DNA of 23,303 nt from an archaeon (lineage in GTDB: Archaea > EX4484-52 > B79-G9). The stretch is taken from assembly GCA_013139905.1 (NCBI GenBank), contig WSZW01000019.1, forward strand, positions 1 to 23,303. Reading direction: 5' to 3'. Below, piece after piece: positions 14,690 through 22,330 of this stretch (position 1 is its first letter; each line of letters begins with the position of its first letter). A program made the translations under genes and the position numbers. The notes under the pieces are model-generated. The model saw nothing but the letters and a program-made list of their open reading frames with translations, did no database searches and was not told where the DNA came from.

Positions 14690-16039
14690 TGAAACAACAT
14701 CGCCAAGACCGACTGTACTTTTTAGAGTATTTGATATTTTTGTAGGAACTGCAATTAAAAAGTGATCACCCATATCACAAATTCCTGTTTCTAAAAATCC
14801 ATCGCAAATACCTAATTCTTTATGAATTCGTTTTATATCTTTTATGCCTGCCATGTTTAGATTAGTTTTAACTTTTTTTATATCTTCAATAGATGATACT
14901 ACGCCATATGATGCTTTTGCAGATGCGCAAAGAATTGAAAATAAGAGTCCGTCGCGCATTTTTTCTGGACCGGTACCGTAATTTTTTGATAGTATAATTA
15001 AGCAATAATTGTATGTGTGCATATTTATGCGCTCTAATTTCATTTTTTTGTACAATGATAACGCCCCTATATAACATTCAAATAGAGAATAGTTACTTTT
15101 TTTGATTGCATTTGAAAGTTTGTTTTTATGCATAAATAAAAGTGTATTTTCAAGTTCTACTTCGTTTAAACCCAAACTATGAATATGAGTTACTATAATA
15201 TTTAATAATTCTTCAGATACTCTAGAGTCGATAATATATGCATCCTCTACATGAAGTTTTAAATCCGGATTTGCTTTTTTTATTTTTTCGATTTGAATAT
15301 GTGATTTTTCAAATTCTTGTTTGTTTTCTGCTTTAATTGCATGAAATCCGGAAATTATTGCACGATCTATTCGTTCAAAAAATGACAAGAATTTAATTGT
15401 TGTTGATTCATGAAATCTAGGTTCGATTCCTTTGGGTCTTGTTGCCAAAATAAAACGATCTGAATGCTTTGTTTGTTTGTTTAGTATTGAAAGACCGGAT
15501 TTATATTCAAATATATAATTTGCTTTAGTGTCTTCTGATTTTGTTGCTTTATTTAATCTTACAATCCCTTCTTTTGTAGGTATTAATATGTCTTTAGGCA
15601 TCAAATTTGCCATTTTATCAGATAATTTTGGTGTTGAAAAAACAACTCTGCATCCAATAGAATCTAAAAATTTAGACATTATGCCTGCCTGCCCCCCGAT
15701 TCGATTTTCATTTATGTTGAATGTATTTTCAATCCAGTTCTCAAGTTTTTTATTGGATGTTATAAGTTCCATTTCTTTTGACATAGTTACGCTGTACAAT
15801 AATACTTCTAAAAATTCTTTTTTTGTTTCTATTTTTTGAGGTGCGGTGTAATTATCAGGTAGTTTTGTGATTCCATTTTCAACTAATATTTTTTCAAATG
15901 AATTGTCTACATAGATGACAGAATCAATATTTGCATTAAATCCGATAAAAACATTCGCGTTTTTGATTTTCCGATTTTTTCTTGCAATCCTATCGTAATT
16001 TCGATTCCACGAATCTGTGATTAATTTGTTTGAAATCAT
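14660..16039 (-). CDS. ADP-dependent glucokinase/phosphofructokinase
   Basis: This 459-residue enzyme of the ADP-GK/PFK branch of the ribokinase superfamily phosphorylates glucose or fructose-6-phosphate with ADP as donor, a step of modified archaeal glycolysis. Visible motifs are FIGFNANIDSV (32-42, sugar-binding edge), GGQAG (115-119), LHVEDA in the middle, and the C-terminal nucleotide/catalytic VGLGDVVSSSAF with the presumed base Asp447. Glucose versus fructose-6-phosphate preference cannot be decided by eye. Its ATG overlaps the stop of the NUDIX gene by four bases (ATGA, 16036-16039), which implies translational coupling. The 3' end overlaps the convergent membrane-protein gene by 30 bp. 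Confidence 0.93.
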   Translation of the reverse strand: MISNKLITDSWNRNYDRIARKNRKIKNANVFIGFNANIDSVIYVDNSFEKILVENGITKLPDNYTAPQKIETKKEFLEVLLYSVTMSKEMELITSNKKLENWIENTFNINENRIGGQAGIMSKFLDSIGCRVVFSTPKLSDKMANLMPKDILIPTKEGIVRLNKATKSEDTKANYIFEYKSGLSILNKQTKHSDRFILATRPKGIEPRFHESTTIKFLSFFERIDRAIISGFHAIKAENKQEFEKSHIQIEKIKKANPDLKLHVEDAYIIDSRVSEELLNIIVTHIHSLGLNEVELENTLLFMHKNKLSNAIKKSNYSLFECYIGALSLYKKMKLERINMHTYNYCLIILSKNYGTGPEKMRDGLLFSILCASAKASYGVVSSIEDIKKVKTNLNMAGIKDIKRIHKELGICDGFLETGICDMGDHFLIAVPTKISNTLKSTVGLGDVVSSSAFVYDIL

Positions 16040-16458
16040 AACTTTTTCCTCTTTATGTATTCTTCAATAAAAACCCGCGTGCTTGGGTTTATGTTTAAGT
16101 CTAGTGCTTTTTTTGGAGTTATCCATATATAGGATTCTGCCTCTCTTTTTTCTAATACTACGTCAAATGTTTTTGCTTTGCATAAAAAATCGATAAATAT
16201 GAAATGTTTTTCGTCGTTTGAACCTGTTTGTTGTTTATTTATTCCTTCTTGCACCATGAAAAATTCAATGTCTTTTATTTCCAAGTTTGTTTCTTCTTTT
16301 ATTTCTCTTTTTAATGCTTCTTGCATGGTTTCTCCAAGTTCAATATGACCGCCGGGAACTATGTACAGACCGCCAAATTTTGGAGATTTGATTAAGAATA
16401 TTTCATTATTGTCATTAAACATTAATGGACCAACAACGGGTTCAGGATATTGTTTCAT
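16036..16458 (-). CDS. NUDIX hydrolase
   Basis: The 140-residue protein has one NUDIX domain. The NUDIX box starts at GGHIELGE (36-43) and continues as REIKEETNLEI (51-61), giving all metal-binding glutamates. The usual Gly near the end of the box (EExGU) is replaced by Asn58. Family members hydrolyse nucleoside diphosphates linked to another group, such as NDP-sugars, ADP-ribose or damaged NTPs; the substrate is not visible here. It is the first gene of a two-gene operon with the ADP-dependent kinase (four-base overlap). Leaderless expression is likely from the TATA at 16481-16490. Confidence 0.92.
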   Translation of the reverse strand: MKQYPEPVVGPLMFNDNNEIFLIKSPKFGGLYIVPGGHIELGETMQEALKREIKEETNLEIKDIEFFMVQEGINKQQTGSNDEKHFIFIDFLCKAKTFDVVLEKREAESYIWITPKKALDLNINPSTRVFIEEYIKRKKL

Positions 16459-16480
16459 AGTTATGTTTTAAATTTTAGGG

Positions 16481-16500
16481 TATATATAATTATATAAAAC
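16481..16500. promoter_or_regulatory. Back-to-back TATA boxes of NUDIX and the 58-residue membrane protein
   Basis: Two adjacent elements, tatatataat (16481-16490) and tatataaaac (16491-16500), occupy the 62-bp divergent region. The first is centred about 27 bp before the NUDIX ATG (16458); the second is about 26 bp before the ATG at 16521. Both fit leaderless starts, so transcription initiation complexes on the two sites could exclude each other. Confidence 0.6.
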
Positions 16501-16520
16501 GTAAAACTCATAATTGAACT

Positions 16521-16697
16521 ATGGCGTTTCGAGGTCCGATAAAAGATATATTGTCTATTTATTTGTGTTATAAAGTTCTTGCTATATGGATATTTGGTGC
16601 TGAAATGAGCTCAAATATAGGTATTGCAGCATTTATTGTGCTCGGGCTTTCTATTTGGTTCATGTTGGAGCGCGTAGGGATAATACCTAAATTGTGA
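16521..16697 (+). CDS. Small (58-residue) membrane protein
   Basis: The frame starts with MAFRGPIKDILSIYL and ends with RVGIIPKL before a TGA at 16695-16697. It has two hydrophobic stretches, ILSIYLCYKVLAIWIFGA and IGIAAFIVLGLSIWFML, giving a helical hairpin. A TATA-like element at the right distance (16491-16500) supports expression. The function is unknown. It is divergent from the NUDIX/ADP-kinase operon and precedes TFS by 138 bp. Confidence 0.6.
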   Translation: MAFRGPIKDILSIYLCYKVLAIWIFGAEMSSNIGIAAFIVLGLSIWFMLERVGIIPKL

Positions 16698-16767
16698 TTA
16701 TTTTTAGATGTTTTTTGTTATATTATTATGATAATTAACGTCTATTTTCTTATTTTTCACTTAAATA

Positions 16768-16830
16768 CACACAATATATATAAAATTATGTGTGCAATGA
16801 TTTAAAATTTTAATACATTCCCAAGGTGAT
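16768..16830 (+). promoter_or_regulatory. TFS promoter with flanking inverted repeat, and SD site
   Basis: A TATA-like aatatatataaaa (about 16774-16785) is bracketed by the inverted arms cacaca (16768-16773) and tgtgtg (16789-16794). The predicted start is near 16810, giving a leader of about 25 bases with aaggtgat (16823-16830) five bases before the ATG at 16836. Unlike most genes here, TFS is therefore leadered and SD-dependent. Confidence 0.55.
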
Positions 16831-16835
16831 TTTAT

Positions 16836-17165
16836 ATGAAATTATGTGAAAGTTGCGGTACTTTAATGAGTCCGGTAAAACATAAAACCGGTGTAGTTCT
16901 TGAATGTTCTAAATGTGGTAAAACAGCAGAAATAAATAAATGTGGATCATTTAAAATCACTGAAAAAATAAATCATAGTATAAAAGATACAATTGTTGTT
17001 AACGAAAGTGATGCATTAACACTTCCGGTAACTACTATGGAATGTCCGGAATGCGGCCATATGGAAGCCGGTTGGTGGACAAGACAGACTCGATCTTCAG
17101 ATGAGCCGGAAACAAGATTCTATAGATGTCTAAAATGTAAGAAAACTTGGCGCGAATACAGTTAA
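16836..17165 (+). CDS. tfs: Transcription factor S (RNA polymerase cleavage factor)
   Basis: The 109-residue protein has two zinc ribbons: Cys4, Cys7, Cys24 and Cys27 at the N-terminus, and Cys70, Cys73, Cys98 and Cys101 at the C-terminus. The C-terminal ribbon carries the TFIIS-type loop TRSSDEPETRFYRC with the catalytic acidic pair Asp89-Glu90. TFS enters the polymerase secondary channel and stimulates cleavage of backtracked RNA. Neighbouring OB-fold and PCNA genes form a cluster with it; TFS beside PCNA is a recurrent arrangement in euryarchaea. Both catalytic residues are present, so it should be an active cleavage factor rather than an inhibitory paralogue. Confidence 0.97.
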   Translation: MKLCESCGTLMSPVKHKTGVVLECSKCGKTAEINKCGSFKITEKINHSIKDTIVVNESDALTLPVTTMECPECGHMEAGWWTRQTRSSDEPETRFYRCLKCKKTWREYS

Positions 17166-17222
17166 TATTTTGTTTGAATAATTTTACAAACATATTTAAA
17201 TTTCGCGTTTGAATGTGTTGTC

Positions 17223-17543
17223 ATGAAACAAATACAACTACCGGCTGCAGAAACAAGTATATCCGATATAAATGATGGTACGATTAATAAAATACGAGTA
17301 ATTGGCAGTATTGTAAGTAAAGAAGATTACGGATTTATTCTTGACGATACTACCGGTGCCCTAAAAATTATCGCAGATAAATCTGCAAGCAATTCATTAA
17401 CTGAAAAAACACCCGTTCAAGTGATTGGCAGAGTATTAAAAACAGAAGAGAGTTTTGAATTGCGGGCGGATTTTGTAAATAAATTAGAGGGAATAAATCT
17501 TAAACTTTATCGCAAAGTTAATAATGCAATAAAAAATGATTAA
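17223..17543 (+). CDS. OB-fold nucleic-acid-binding protein (RPA-like)
   Basis: The 106-residue protein is dominated by one OB-fold: INKIRVIGSIVSKEDYGFIL, then DDTTGALKIIAD, and VQVIGRVLKTEESFELRADFV. The order of strands and the D(D)xTG turn resemble the small RPA/OB-domain proteins of archaea, which bind single-stranded DNA or act as accessory subunits. No zinc motif or second domain is seen. A TATA-like catatttaaattt (about 17190-17200) suits leaderless expression from 17223. Its position between TFS and PCNA suggests a role at replication or transcription sites, but this is context only. Confidence 0.78.
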   Translation: MKQIQLPAAETSISDINDGTINKIRVIGSIVSKEDYGFILDDTTGALKIIADKSASNSLTEKTPVQVIGRVLKTEESFELRADFVNKLEGINLKLYRKVNNAIKND

Positions 17544-17600
17544 TCTTTTTAAATTTACGAGTTAAAATAGAGTTTATATTTCAAAGATAAAGGTAATTTT

Positions 17601-18353
17601 ATGTTTAAAGCAACAATTGATAATATTTCTAAATTCAAAGATGCATTAACCGCCATATCAGAATTAATATCTGAAGGTAGTTTTATGGCAAAAAAAGAAG
17701 GATTATTCTTTACGGCAACTGATCCTACTATGGTAACACTTGTTGATTTTAAATTCATGGCAACTGCTTTTGAAACATACAAAGTCGATAAAGACACAGA
17801 AATAAATCTTAGTCTTGATAATATTATGGGTGTTTTAAGACGGGCAAAGTCAACTGACAAAGTTATATTTGAGCTTGATGATACAACAAATAAATTAAAA
17901 ATAAATCTGGAAGGAATTTCAATCAGAAAATTTACGATTCCACTTCTTGATTTAGAAAAAGCAGAGGTTCCTGAAATGAACCTTGAATTCCCATCAACTG
18001 TTGAAATAACAACAGATATTTTTTCTGACGGTATTGCTGATGCATCCATAATTACAGATACTATGATTTTAAGCACGACCGCGACTGAATTTCAAATGCT
18101 TGCAGAGGGCGATATGTCCGATACTCAAATGACGGTTAAGAGTGGAACTGACGGAGTTATTGGAATCGCTACAAAGGGTGACGATGCTAAGGCAAAATAT
18201 TCTTTAGAATACTTAAAAAAAATGGAAAAAGGTGCTAAACTTTCAAAAACAGTAAAGATACAGTTTGGAACTGATTATCCGCTTAAAGTAACTTTTCAGG
18301 AAAAAGATGTTGTGTCTATTTCGTATATTCTGGCGCCAAGAGTAGATGATTAA
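17601..18353 (+). CDS. pcn: DNA polymerase sliding clamp PCNA
   Basis: The 250-residue protein has the two-fold repeated PCNA architecture. Recognisable parts are FKDALTAISELI near the start, LSLDNIMGVLRRAKSTDKV (about 70-87), the interdomain connector IPLLDLEKAEVPEMNLEF (113-130), and the C-terminal AYILAPR-type ending (SYILAPRVDD). It forms the ring that tethers polymerase, ligase, FEN1 and other PIP-box proteins to DNA. Length is typical. An SD-like aaaggtaa (about 17590-17596) precedes the ATG. RfcS, its loader subunit, is encoded at 1257-2213. Only one PCNA is visible in the window. Confidence 0.97.
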   Translation: MFKATIDNISKFKDALTAISELISEGSFMAKKEGLFFTATDPTMVTLVDFKFMATAFETYKVDKDTEINLSLDNIMGVLRRAKSTDKVIFELDDTTNKLKINLEGISIRKFTIPLLDLEKAEVPEMNLEFPSTVEITTDIFSDGIADASIITDTMILSTTATEFQMLAEGDMSDTQMTVKSGTDGVIGIATKGDDAKAKYSLEYLKKMEKGAKLSKTVKIQFGTDYPLKVTFQEKDVVSISYILAPRVDD

Positions 18354-18408
18354 AATTTATTTATAATTTAAATAACTTTTTATACTTATTTTGCGAAGTA
18401 TTACTACT

Positions 18409-19356
18409 ATGTTAAAACAACATAACAACTATCCAAATAAATTTCAACAATATGGAGGTTTAGTAGTACTGCCAAATACCGGCAAATTATATATTGCTTC
18501 TGATTTTCATGCAAGATATACTGATTTTAATAAATGGCTTTCCAAAACCGGTGTTGTTGATGATATACAAGACGATAAAGATATATATGTTTTTCTTAAT
18601 GGTGATATAGTCGACATAAAACCAGACGATAAATTTGCACAAAAAAATGGAGATACCAAAATTATCAAAAAAATAAGAGAAATACAATCTTTCGAAAATG
18701 GTAATCGATTTATATATGGCCTGGGAAATCATGAAGATGAAACTATTCGCACATACGCGGAATTAACACAATTTTTAACTAGAAATTATTTTTCTGATGA
18801 CATAAACAGTATTAAATCGATGATATTTTTAAATAAAAGTGATAACCATATCAAAAACTTTAATTTTATTAAACGTATTGATTCTGTTATTGCAAACTAT
18901 TTAGAACAACTTCCAATTGCAATTTTAACTAAAAATGGACTTGTTGCAACGCATGCGGGTCCATCGCAAAGTCTAAATAGTCCAGAAAATATAATGGCTA
19001 AAGAACTTGGTGTAATTCAAGAAATAACTTGGGGGAGACCAAATGCACCAGATGTAAATGGAAAAATATATGCTGGAGATTATACGAATCAAGATATTTC
19101 TGACTTTTTAAGGCAAATGAATAATTCAAAAGTTCTTGTGAGTGGCCATACACCAGTAAATCTAATACACCCCGATTTCTTATATGACGGTTTCGATGTA
19201 GCCTGTATAGGAGACCAAATAATACATTCTACTAGTTATGGTTCTGTTGAACCTGATACCGGCACTCATATAGAGGTAGATTTATCTAAACCAATAACTT
19301 CTGTAAGTGATTTAATACCAAACACGAATTTAGTTAATATAAAATACAACCGTTAA
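18409..19356 (+). CDS. PPP-like calcineurin-type metallophosphoesterase
   Basis: Counted from the ATG at 18409 (315 residues) the metal-site motifs appear in family order: SDFHAR (Asp32, His34), LNGDIVDI (Asp66), LGNHEDE (Asn107, His108), THAGPS (His182) and SGHTPV (His247). The layout is that of PPP-type protein phosphatases and ApaH-like enzymes, but the usual GDxHG and GDxVDRG motifs are altered to SDFHAR and GDIVDIK. Substrate is therefore uncertain: phosphoprotein, dinucleoside polyphosphate or another ester. The TTG six codons upstream is unlikely as start, because ctttttatact (18376-18385) is about 27 bp before the ATG. The inverted arms atactt and aagtat (18382-18401) flank the start region. 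It is convergent with the AlkD-like gene, five bases apart. Confidence 0.83.
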   Translation: MLKQHNNYPNKFQQYGGLVVLPNTGKLYIASDFHARYTDFNKWLSKTGVVDDIQDDKDIYVFLNGDIVDIKPDDKFAQKNGDTKIIKKIREIQSFENGNRFIYGLGNHEDETIRTYAELTQFLTRNYFSDDINSIKSMIFLNKSDNHIKNFNFIKRIDSVIANYLEQLPIAILTKNGLVATHAGPSQSLNSPENIMAKELGVIQEITWGRPNAPDVNGKIYAGDYTNQDISDFLRQMNNSKVLVSGHTPVNLIHPDFLYDGFDVACIGDQIIHSTSYGSVEPDTGTHIEVDLSKPITSVSDLIPNTNLVNIKYNR

Positions 19357-19361
19357 AGTTG

Positions 19362-20057
19362 TTATTTATTCAAATAATATTGTCTTTTGTCTTCGTCGAA
19401 TCTTTCGATTGCGTATCTGAGCATTGTTCTTGGCATAGTTTTATAGTGTTTTTTTAAGAATTCTTCTTCTATTGGTTGGTTTTTCTTACCTAATTCTCTT
19501 AAGCTCCAGCCGACTGCTTTGTGTATTAGGTCGTGAGTGTCGTTTAGAAATATTTCTGAAATGTTAATTGTGTCTTTAAAGTCGTTGTTTCTGATAAATG
19601 TAAATGTCGATAATATGGCTATTCTTTTTTTCCAGAGGTTTTCTGATTTTGCGAATGTGTATAGGATTTTTCGGTCTTTATCTAAAAGATAGTCACCTAA
19701 GATGTGCGGTGCTGAAATGTCGACTAAGTCCCAATTATTTATGTTTTTAGTATTTTTAATGTATAAATCAAATATCTTTTTTTTGTCGTTATCATTTGCT
19801 TTTTTATATTTGTCCATAAGAATTATTAATGCGGTGAGCCGATATTCGTGTATGTTGCTTAAAAGAAGAAATTGTATATCCTCTAGCGATAAGTTTGTGT
19901 AATTTTTTGCCACTTTTCTTTGATTTGGAACTGTTATTCCTAAAAATGTGTCGCCCTCGCCGTATTCGCCTTTTTTGGTTTTAAAAAATCGTGCGTATAT
20001 TTCTGCTCTTTTAGAGTCTTTTAAGTTGTCAAGGTCAGATTTTAGTAATTTAAGCAT
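19362..20057 (-). CDS. AlkD-like DNA alkylation repair protein
   Basis: The 231-residue protein is built of HEAT-like helical repeats. Motifs match AlkD DNA glycosylases: VPNQRKVAK near 43-51, NNWDLVDISAPH with Trp109 and Asp113, WKKRIAILSTFTFI (142-155), HKAVGWSLREL with Trp184, and MPRTMLRYAIERF (208-220). In Bacillus cereus AlkD the aromatic and acidic residues at equivalent positions hold and excise cationic alkylated bases without flipping. The matching residues here suggest an active enzyme removing alkylpurines such as 7-methylguanine or 3-methyladenine. A TATA-like ttatatatt (20080-20088) is about 27 bp before the ATG, giving a leaderless transcript separate from sepF upstream. Confidence 0.93.
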   Translation of the reverse strand: MLKLLKSDLDNLKDSKRAEIYARFFKTKKGEYGEGDTFLGITVPNQRKVAKNYTNLSLEDIQFLLLSNIHEYRLTALIILMDKYKKANDNDKKKIFDLYIKNTKNINNWDLVDISAPHILGDYLLDKDRKILYTFAKSENLWKKRIAILSTFTFIRNNDFKDTINISEIFLNDTHDLIHKAVGWSLRELGKKNQPIEEEFLKKHYKTMPRTMLRYAIERFDEDKRQYYLNK

Positions 20058-20107
20058 AGTAATATTTAGTTGTGATATGTTATATATTAGAATTAGAATA
20101 AATGTTT

Positions 20108-20129
20108 GCGCCTCATTATTTTGAGACGC
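20108..20129 (-). terminator. Hairpin after sepF
   Basis: The sequence gcgcctcattattttgagacgc folds as GCG-x-CTCA / TGAG-x-CGC around a six-base loop. On the minus-strand RNA the odd pair is a U-G wobble, giving a continuous 8-bp stem; on the plus strand it would be a C-A mismatch. This favours the minus-strand transcript, hence the 3' end of sepF, 17 bases past its stop. It also lies just upstream of the alkD promoter. Confidence 0.5.
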
Positions 20130-20145
20130 TTAAAATGTTAAAGAA

Positions 20146-20493
20146 TTAACCTCTGTGGACGCGAACGCCGTTTGGAGTTATTACAAGATAATCTTCATCG
20201 ATACCTGCAATGTCGCCTTCAAGAGCAACGCATGTTTTTCGTAATCTGTCAACAGATCTTTTAAGTTCAGTCATGTCTTTTTCTTTTAGTGCTCTTATTT
20301 TAACGAAAACAATGCTTCCTTCTCTTAACATTTGTTGAATCATTTCTGTATCTGCAAACTCATTTAGGGTTGCGATTCTTATTTTTTGACTTCCGTCACC
20401 TACGGTTTCTGTACCGTCAAGTTCTATGTAATCTATGTCGTCTGCTGGTAGTTCTTCTTTTCTTACTCTATGTAGAAATCCTCGTAATGGCAT
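20146..20493 (-). CDS. sepF: Archaeal SepF, FtsZ membrane anchor
   Basis: The 115-residue protein begins MPLRGFLHRVRKEELP, an amphipathic segment fitting a membrane-targeting sequence. The SepF fold follows: KIRIATLNEFADTEMIQQML, SIVFVKIRALKEKDMTELKR, LRKTCVALEGDIAGIDEDYLVITP, ending in GVRVHRG. Archaeal SepF binds membranes and FtsZ and organises the division ring. Length and the GDIAGI core are normal. Unlike many neighbours it is leadered: minus-strand AGGTGAT (20499-20505) stands five bases before the ATG, with a TATA-like tttataaat at about 20540-20548. ftsZ is not in the window. Confidence 0.9.
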   Translation of the reverse strand: MPLRGFLHRVRKEELPADDIDYIELDGTETVGDGSQKIRIATLNEFADTEMIQQMLREGSIVFVKIRALKEKDMTELKRSVDRLRKTCVALEGDIAGIDEDYLVITPNGVRVHRG

Positions 20494-20498
20494 TAAAT

Positions 20499-20601
20499 AT
20501 CACCTATATATCTGCTTTTAGAATAATTTAGCACAACAATTTATAAATGTATTTGCACTTGACAAATTTTATGAGTCTTAAATATATTTAATATATATTA
20601 A
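20499..20601. promoter_or_regulatory. Divergent sepF / uvrC control region
   Basis: The 122-bp gap has a minus-strand SD (20499-20505) and TATA-like tttataaat (20540-20548) for sepF, and a near-symmetric ttaatatatattaa (20588-20601) about 22-24 bp before the uvrC ATG at 20616. The two genes thus have separate, non-overlapping promoters, and uvrC is likely leaderless. Confidence 0.5.
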
Positions 20602-20615
20602 TGTTAAGTTAAAAT

Positions 20616-22232
20616 ATGCTCTTAGAAATTCTTAAAAATCTGCCGTCAAACTCGGGCGTTTATCTTATGAAAGATAAGGATGACAAAATAATCTATATAG
20701 GCAAGGCCAAGAATTTGAAAAAGCGCGTGAAGTCTTATTTTGATAAGACTGCGAAAGGTATCAAGGTGTCGGTAATGGCATCGCATGTCAAAAACATTGA
20801 ATTTATGATTACGGATTCTGAGATTGAGGCGTTGGTTCTTGAAAATTCGATGATAAAAAAAATTAAGCCGAAATATAATATTGATTTGAAGGATGACAAG
20901 GCGTATCCATATATCAGAGTTACGCTCGAGGATGAATACCCGCGAGTTTTGTTGGCAAGACGCGTTTCTTACAAAAAAGGGTCTAAATATTTTGGGCCTT
21001 ATACGTCTTCTGTTCTTTCTCTTATACGAACGATAAATGCTACATTTAAGATACGGGATTGCCCCGGCAATCCCGCCAAACTTCCTAAGCGAAAACCGTG
21101 TCTTTTGTACGAGTTGGGGCGATGTTTTGCTCCTTGTTCGGGCGAAATTACTAAAAAAGAATATGATTTGCTTGTGTTAGATGCACTTAACTTTCTTGAA
21201 GGAAAAAGTGATACGCTTATTGATGTTTTGTCTACTCGTATGAAAAATGCATCTTCGAATCATTTGTTTGAACGGGCGGCTATGTTTCGCGACCAGATTA
21301 AAAAAATTGATGCTTTTCGCTCACGGCAAAAAATTGTTTCTGCTGCGGATAAAAATAGGGATGTTATTGGATATTTCGCGGATTCTGATAAGATTAATAT
21401 TTCCATATTCTTTGTTCGTGGCGGAGTTGTTACCGGGAACAAAAATTATGTGTTTGATTTGAAAGAATCTACGGTGGATGTTTTAACATCATTTGTAAAG
21501 CAGTTTTATTCCGGTCAAAAATCAATGCCTAATGAGATTATTATTGCTGAGAATATAGATGATGTTAATGCTATAGAACAATGGCTTTTTGATATTTATG
21601 ATAAAAAAATTAAAATTAAAGTTCCAAAAAAAGGAGAGCTAAAAAAGCTTGTTGATATGGTTTCTAAGAATGCTTGCATTTCATTGGAACAGTACAAGAT
21701 AAAGCATGTTAAGGTTAATTCCGCGCTTTTGCAATTGCAGGATAAATTGGGCCTTTCTACAATGCCTAAACGAATCGAGGCGTTTGATATTTCAACAATT
21801 CAAGGAACTAATTCTGTTGGCTCAATGGTGGTCTTTATTGATGGGCATCCAGCTAATCGCGAGTATAGAAAATTTAAGATTAAAACGGTTAAAGGCCAGG
21901 ATGATTTTTCAATGATGAAGGAAGTCATTAAACGGCGTTATACGCGCGTTTTGAAAGAAGGATTGACTAAGCCGGACTTGATATTGGTTGATGGCGGTAA
22001 AGGACAGCTAGGGGTTGCTCTTGAAGTTTTAGATGAGCTGAATCTTTCAATTCCTCTTTGTTCTCTTGCTAAAAGAGAAGAAGAGATATTTTTGCCAGAA
22101 CGCGAGCATCCGGTTATTTTGGATAGGGAGAGCCAAGGGCTTTATTTGATGCAAAGGATTAGGGATGAGGCGCATAGATTCGCGGTTACTTACCACAGGA
22201 AGCTTAGGAGCAAAGGGCTTTTTGGGGGGTGA
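20616..22232 (+). CDS. uvrC: UvrC excinuclease subunit lacking the C-terminal HhH pair
   Basis: UvrC makes the incisions of nucleotide excision repair with UvrA and UvrB. The N-terminal GIY-YIG nuclease is intact: GVY (14-16), YIG (27-29), Arg37 and Glu76. Four cysteines at 149, 162, 170 and 174 match the spacing of the UvrC iron-sulphur ligands. A UvrB-binding helix pair lies about 206-232. The RNase-H-like 5' nuclease has Asp391 (FDISTIQG), Asp459 (LVDGGKGQ) and His520 (DEAHRF). The protein stops at residue 538, 18 residues after His520 (YHRKLRSKGLFGG), so the usual tandem helix-hairpin-helix (about 60-70 residues) is missing. UvrA and UvrB are not in the window. Archaeal uvr genes are commonly regarded as acquired from bacteria. 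Confidence 0.95.
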   Translation: MLLEILKNLPSNSGVYLMKDKDDKIIYIGKAKNLKKRVKSYFDKTAKGIKVSVMASHVKNIEFMITDSEIEALVLENSMIKKIKPKYNIDLKDDKAYPYIRVTLEDEYPRVLLARRVSYKKGSKYFGPYTSSVLSLIRTINATFKIRDCPGNPAKLPKRKPCLLYELGRCFAPCSGEITKKEYDLLVLDALNFLEGKSDTLIDVLSTRMKNASSNHLFERAAMFRDQIKKIDAFRSRQKIVSAADKNRDVIGYFADSDKINISIFFVRGGVVTGNKNYVFDLKESTVDVLTSFVKQFYSGQKSMPNEIIIAENIDDVNAIEQWLFDIYDKKIKIKVPKKGELKKLVDMVSKNACISLEQYKIKHVKVNSALLQLQDKLGLSTMPKRIEAFDISTIQGTNSVGSMVVFIDGHPANREYRKFKIKTVKGQDDFSMMKEVIKRRYTRVLKEGLTKPDLILVDGGKGQLGVALEVLDELNLSIPLCSLAKREEEIFLPEREHPVILDRESQGLYLMQRIRDEAHRFAVTYHRKLRSKGLFGG

Positions 22233-22273
22233 AAAAAAATTCTACAAAAATTTGAGGTTTATTCTATTTAAAT

Positions 22274-22286
22274 ACTACTAAGTAGT
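22274..22286. promoter_or_regulatory. Inverted repeat upstream of the 136-residue gene
   Basis: Arms actact and agtagt flank one base. It lies about 20 bp upstream of the TATA-like agatatatatag (about 22299-22310), which is at leaderless distance from the ATG at 22331. It could be an operator; related TACT/AGTA symmetry occurs at 5405, 18382 and 23189. Confidence 0.35.
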
Positions 22287-22330
22287 CAAATTCGCAAAGA
22301 TATATATAGTTTTAAGACAAATAAAAGCAC

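Noticed and set aside
15419..15430. A GGTTCGATTCC sequence like a tRNA T-loop.
   Set aside because: It lies inside the ADP-dependent kinase coding frame, and no matching acceptor, D or anticodon stem is seen around it.
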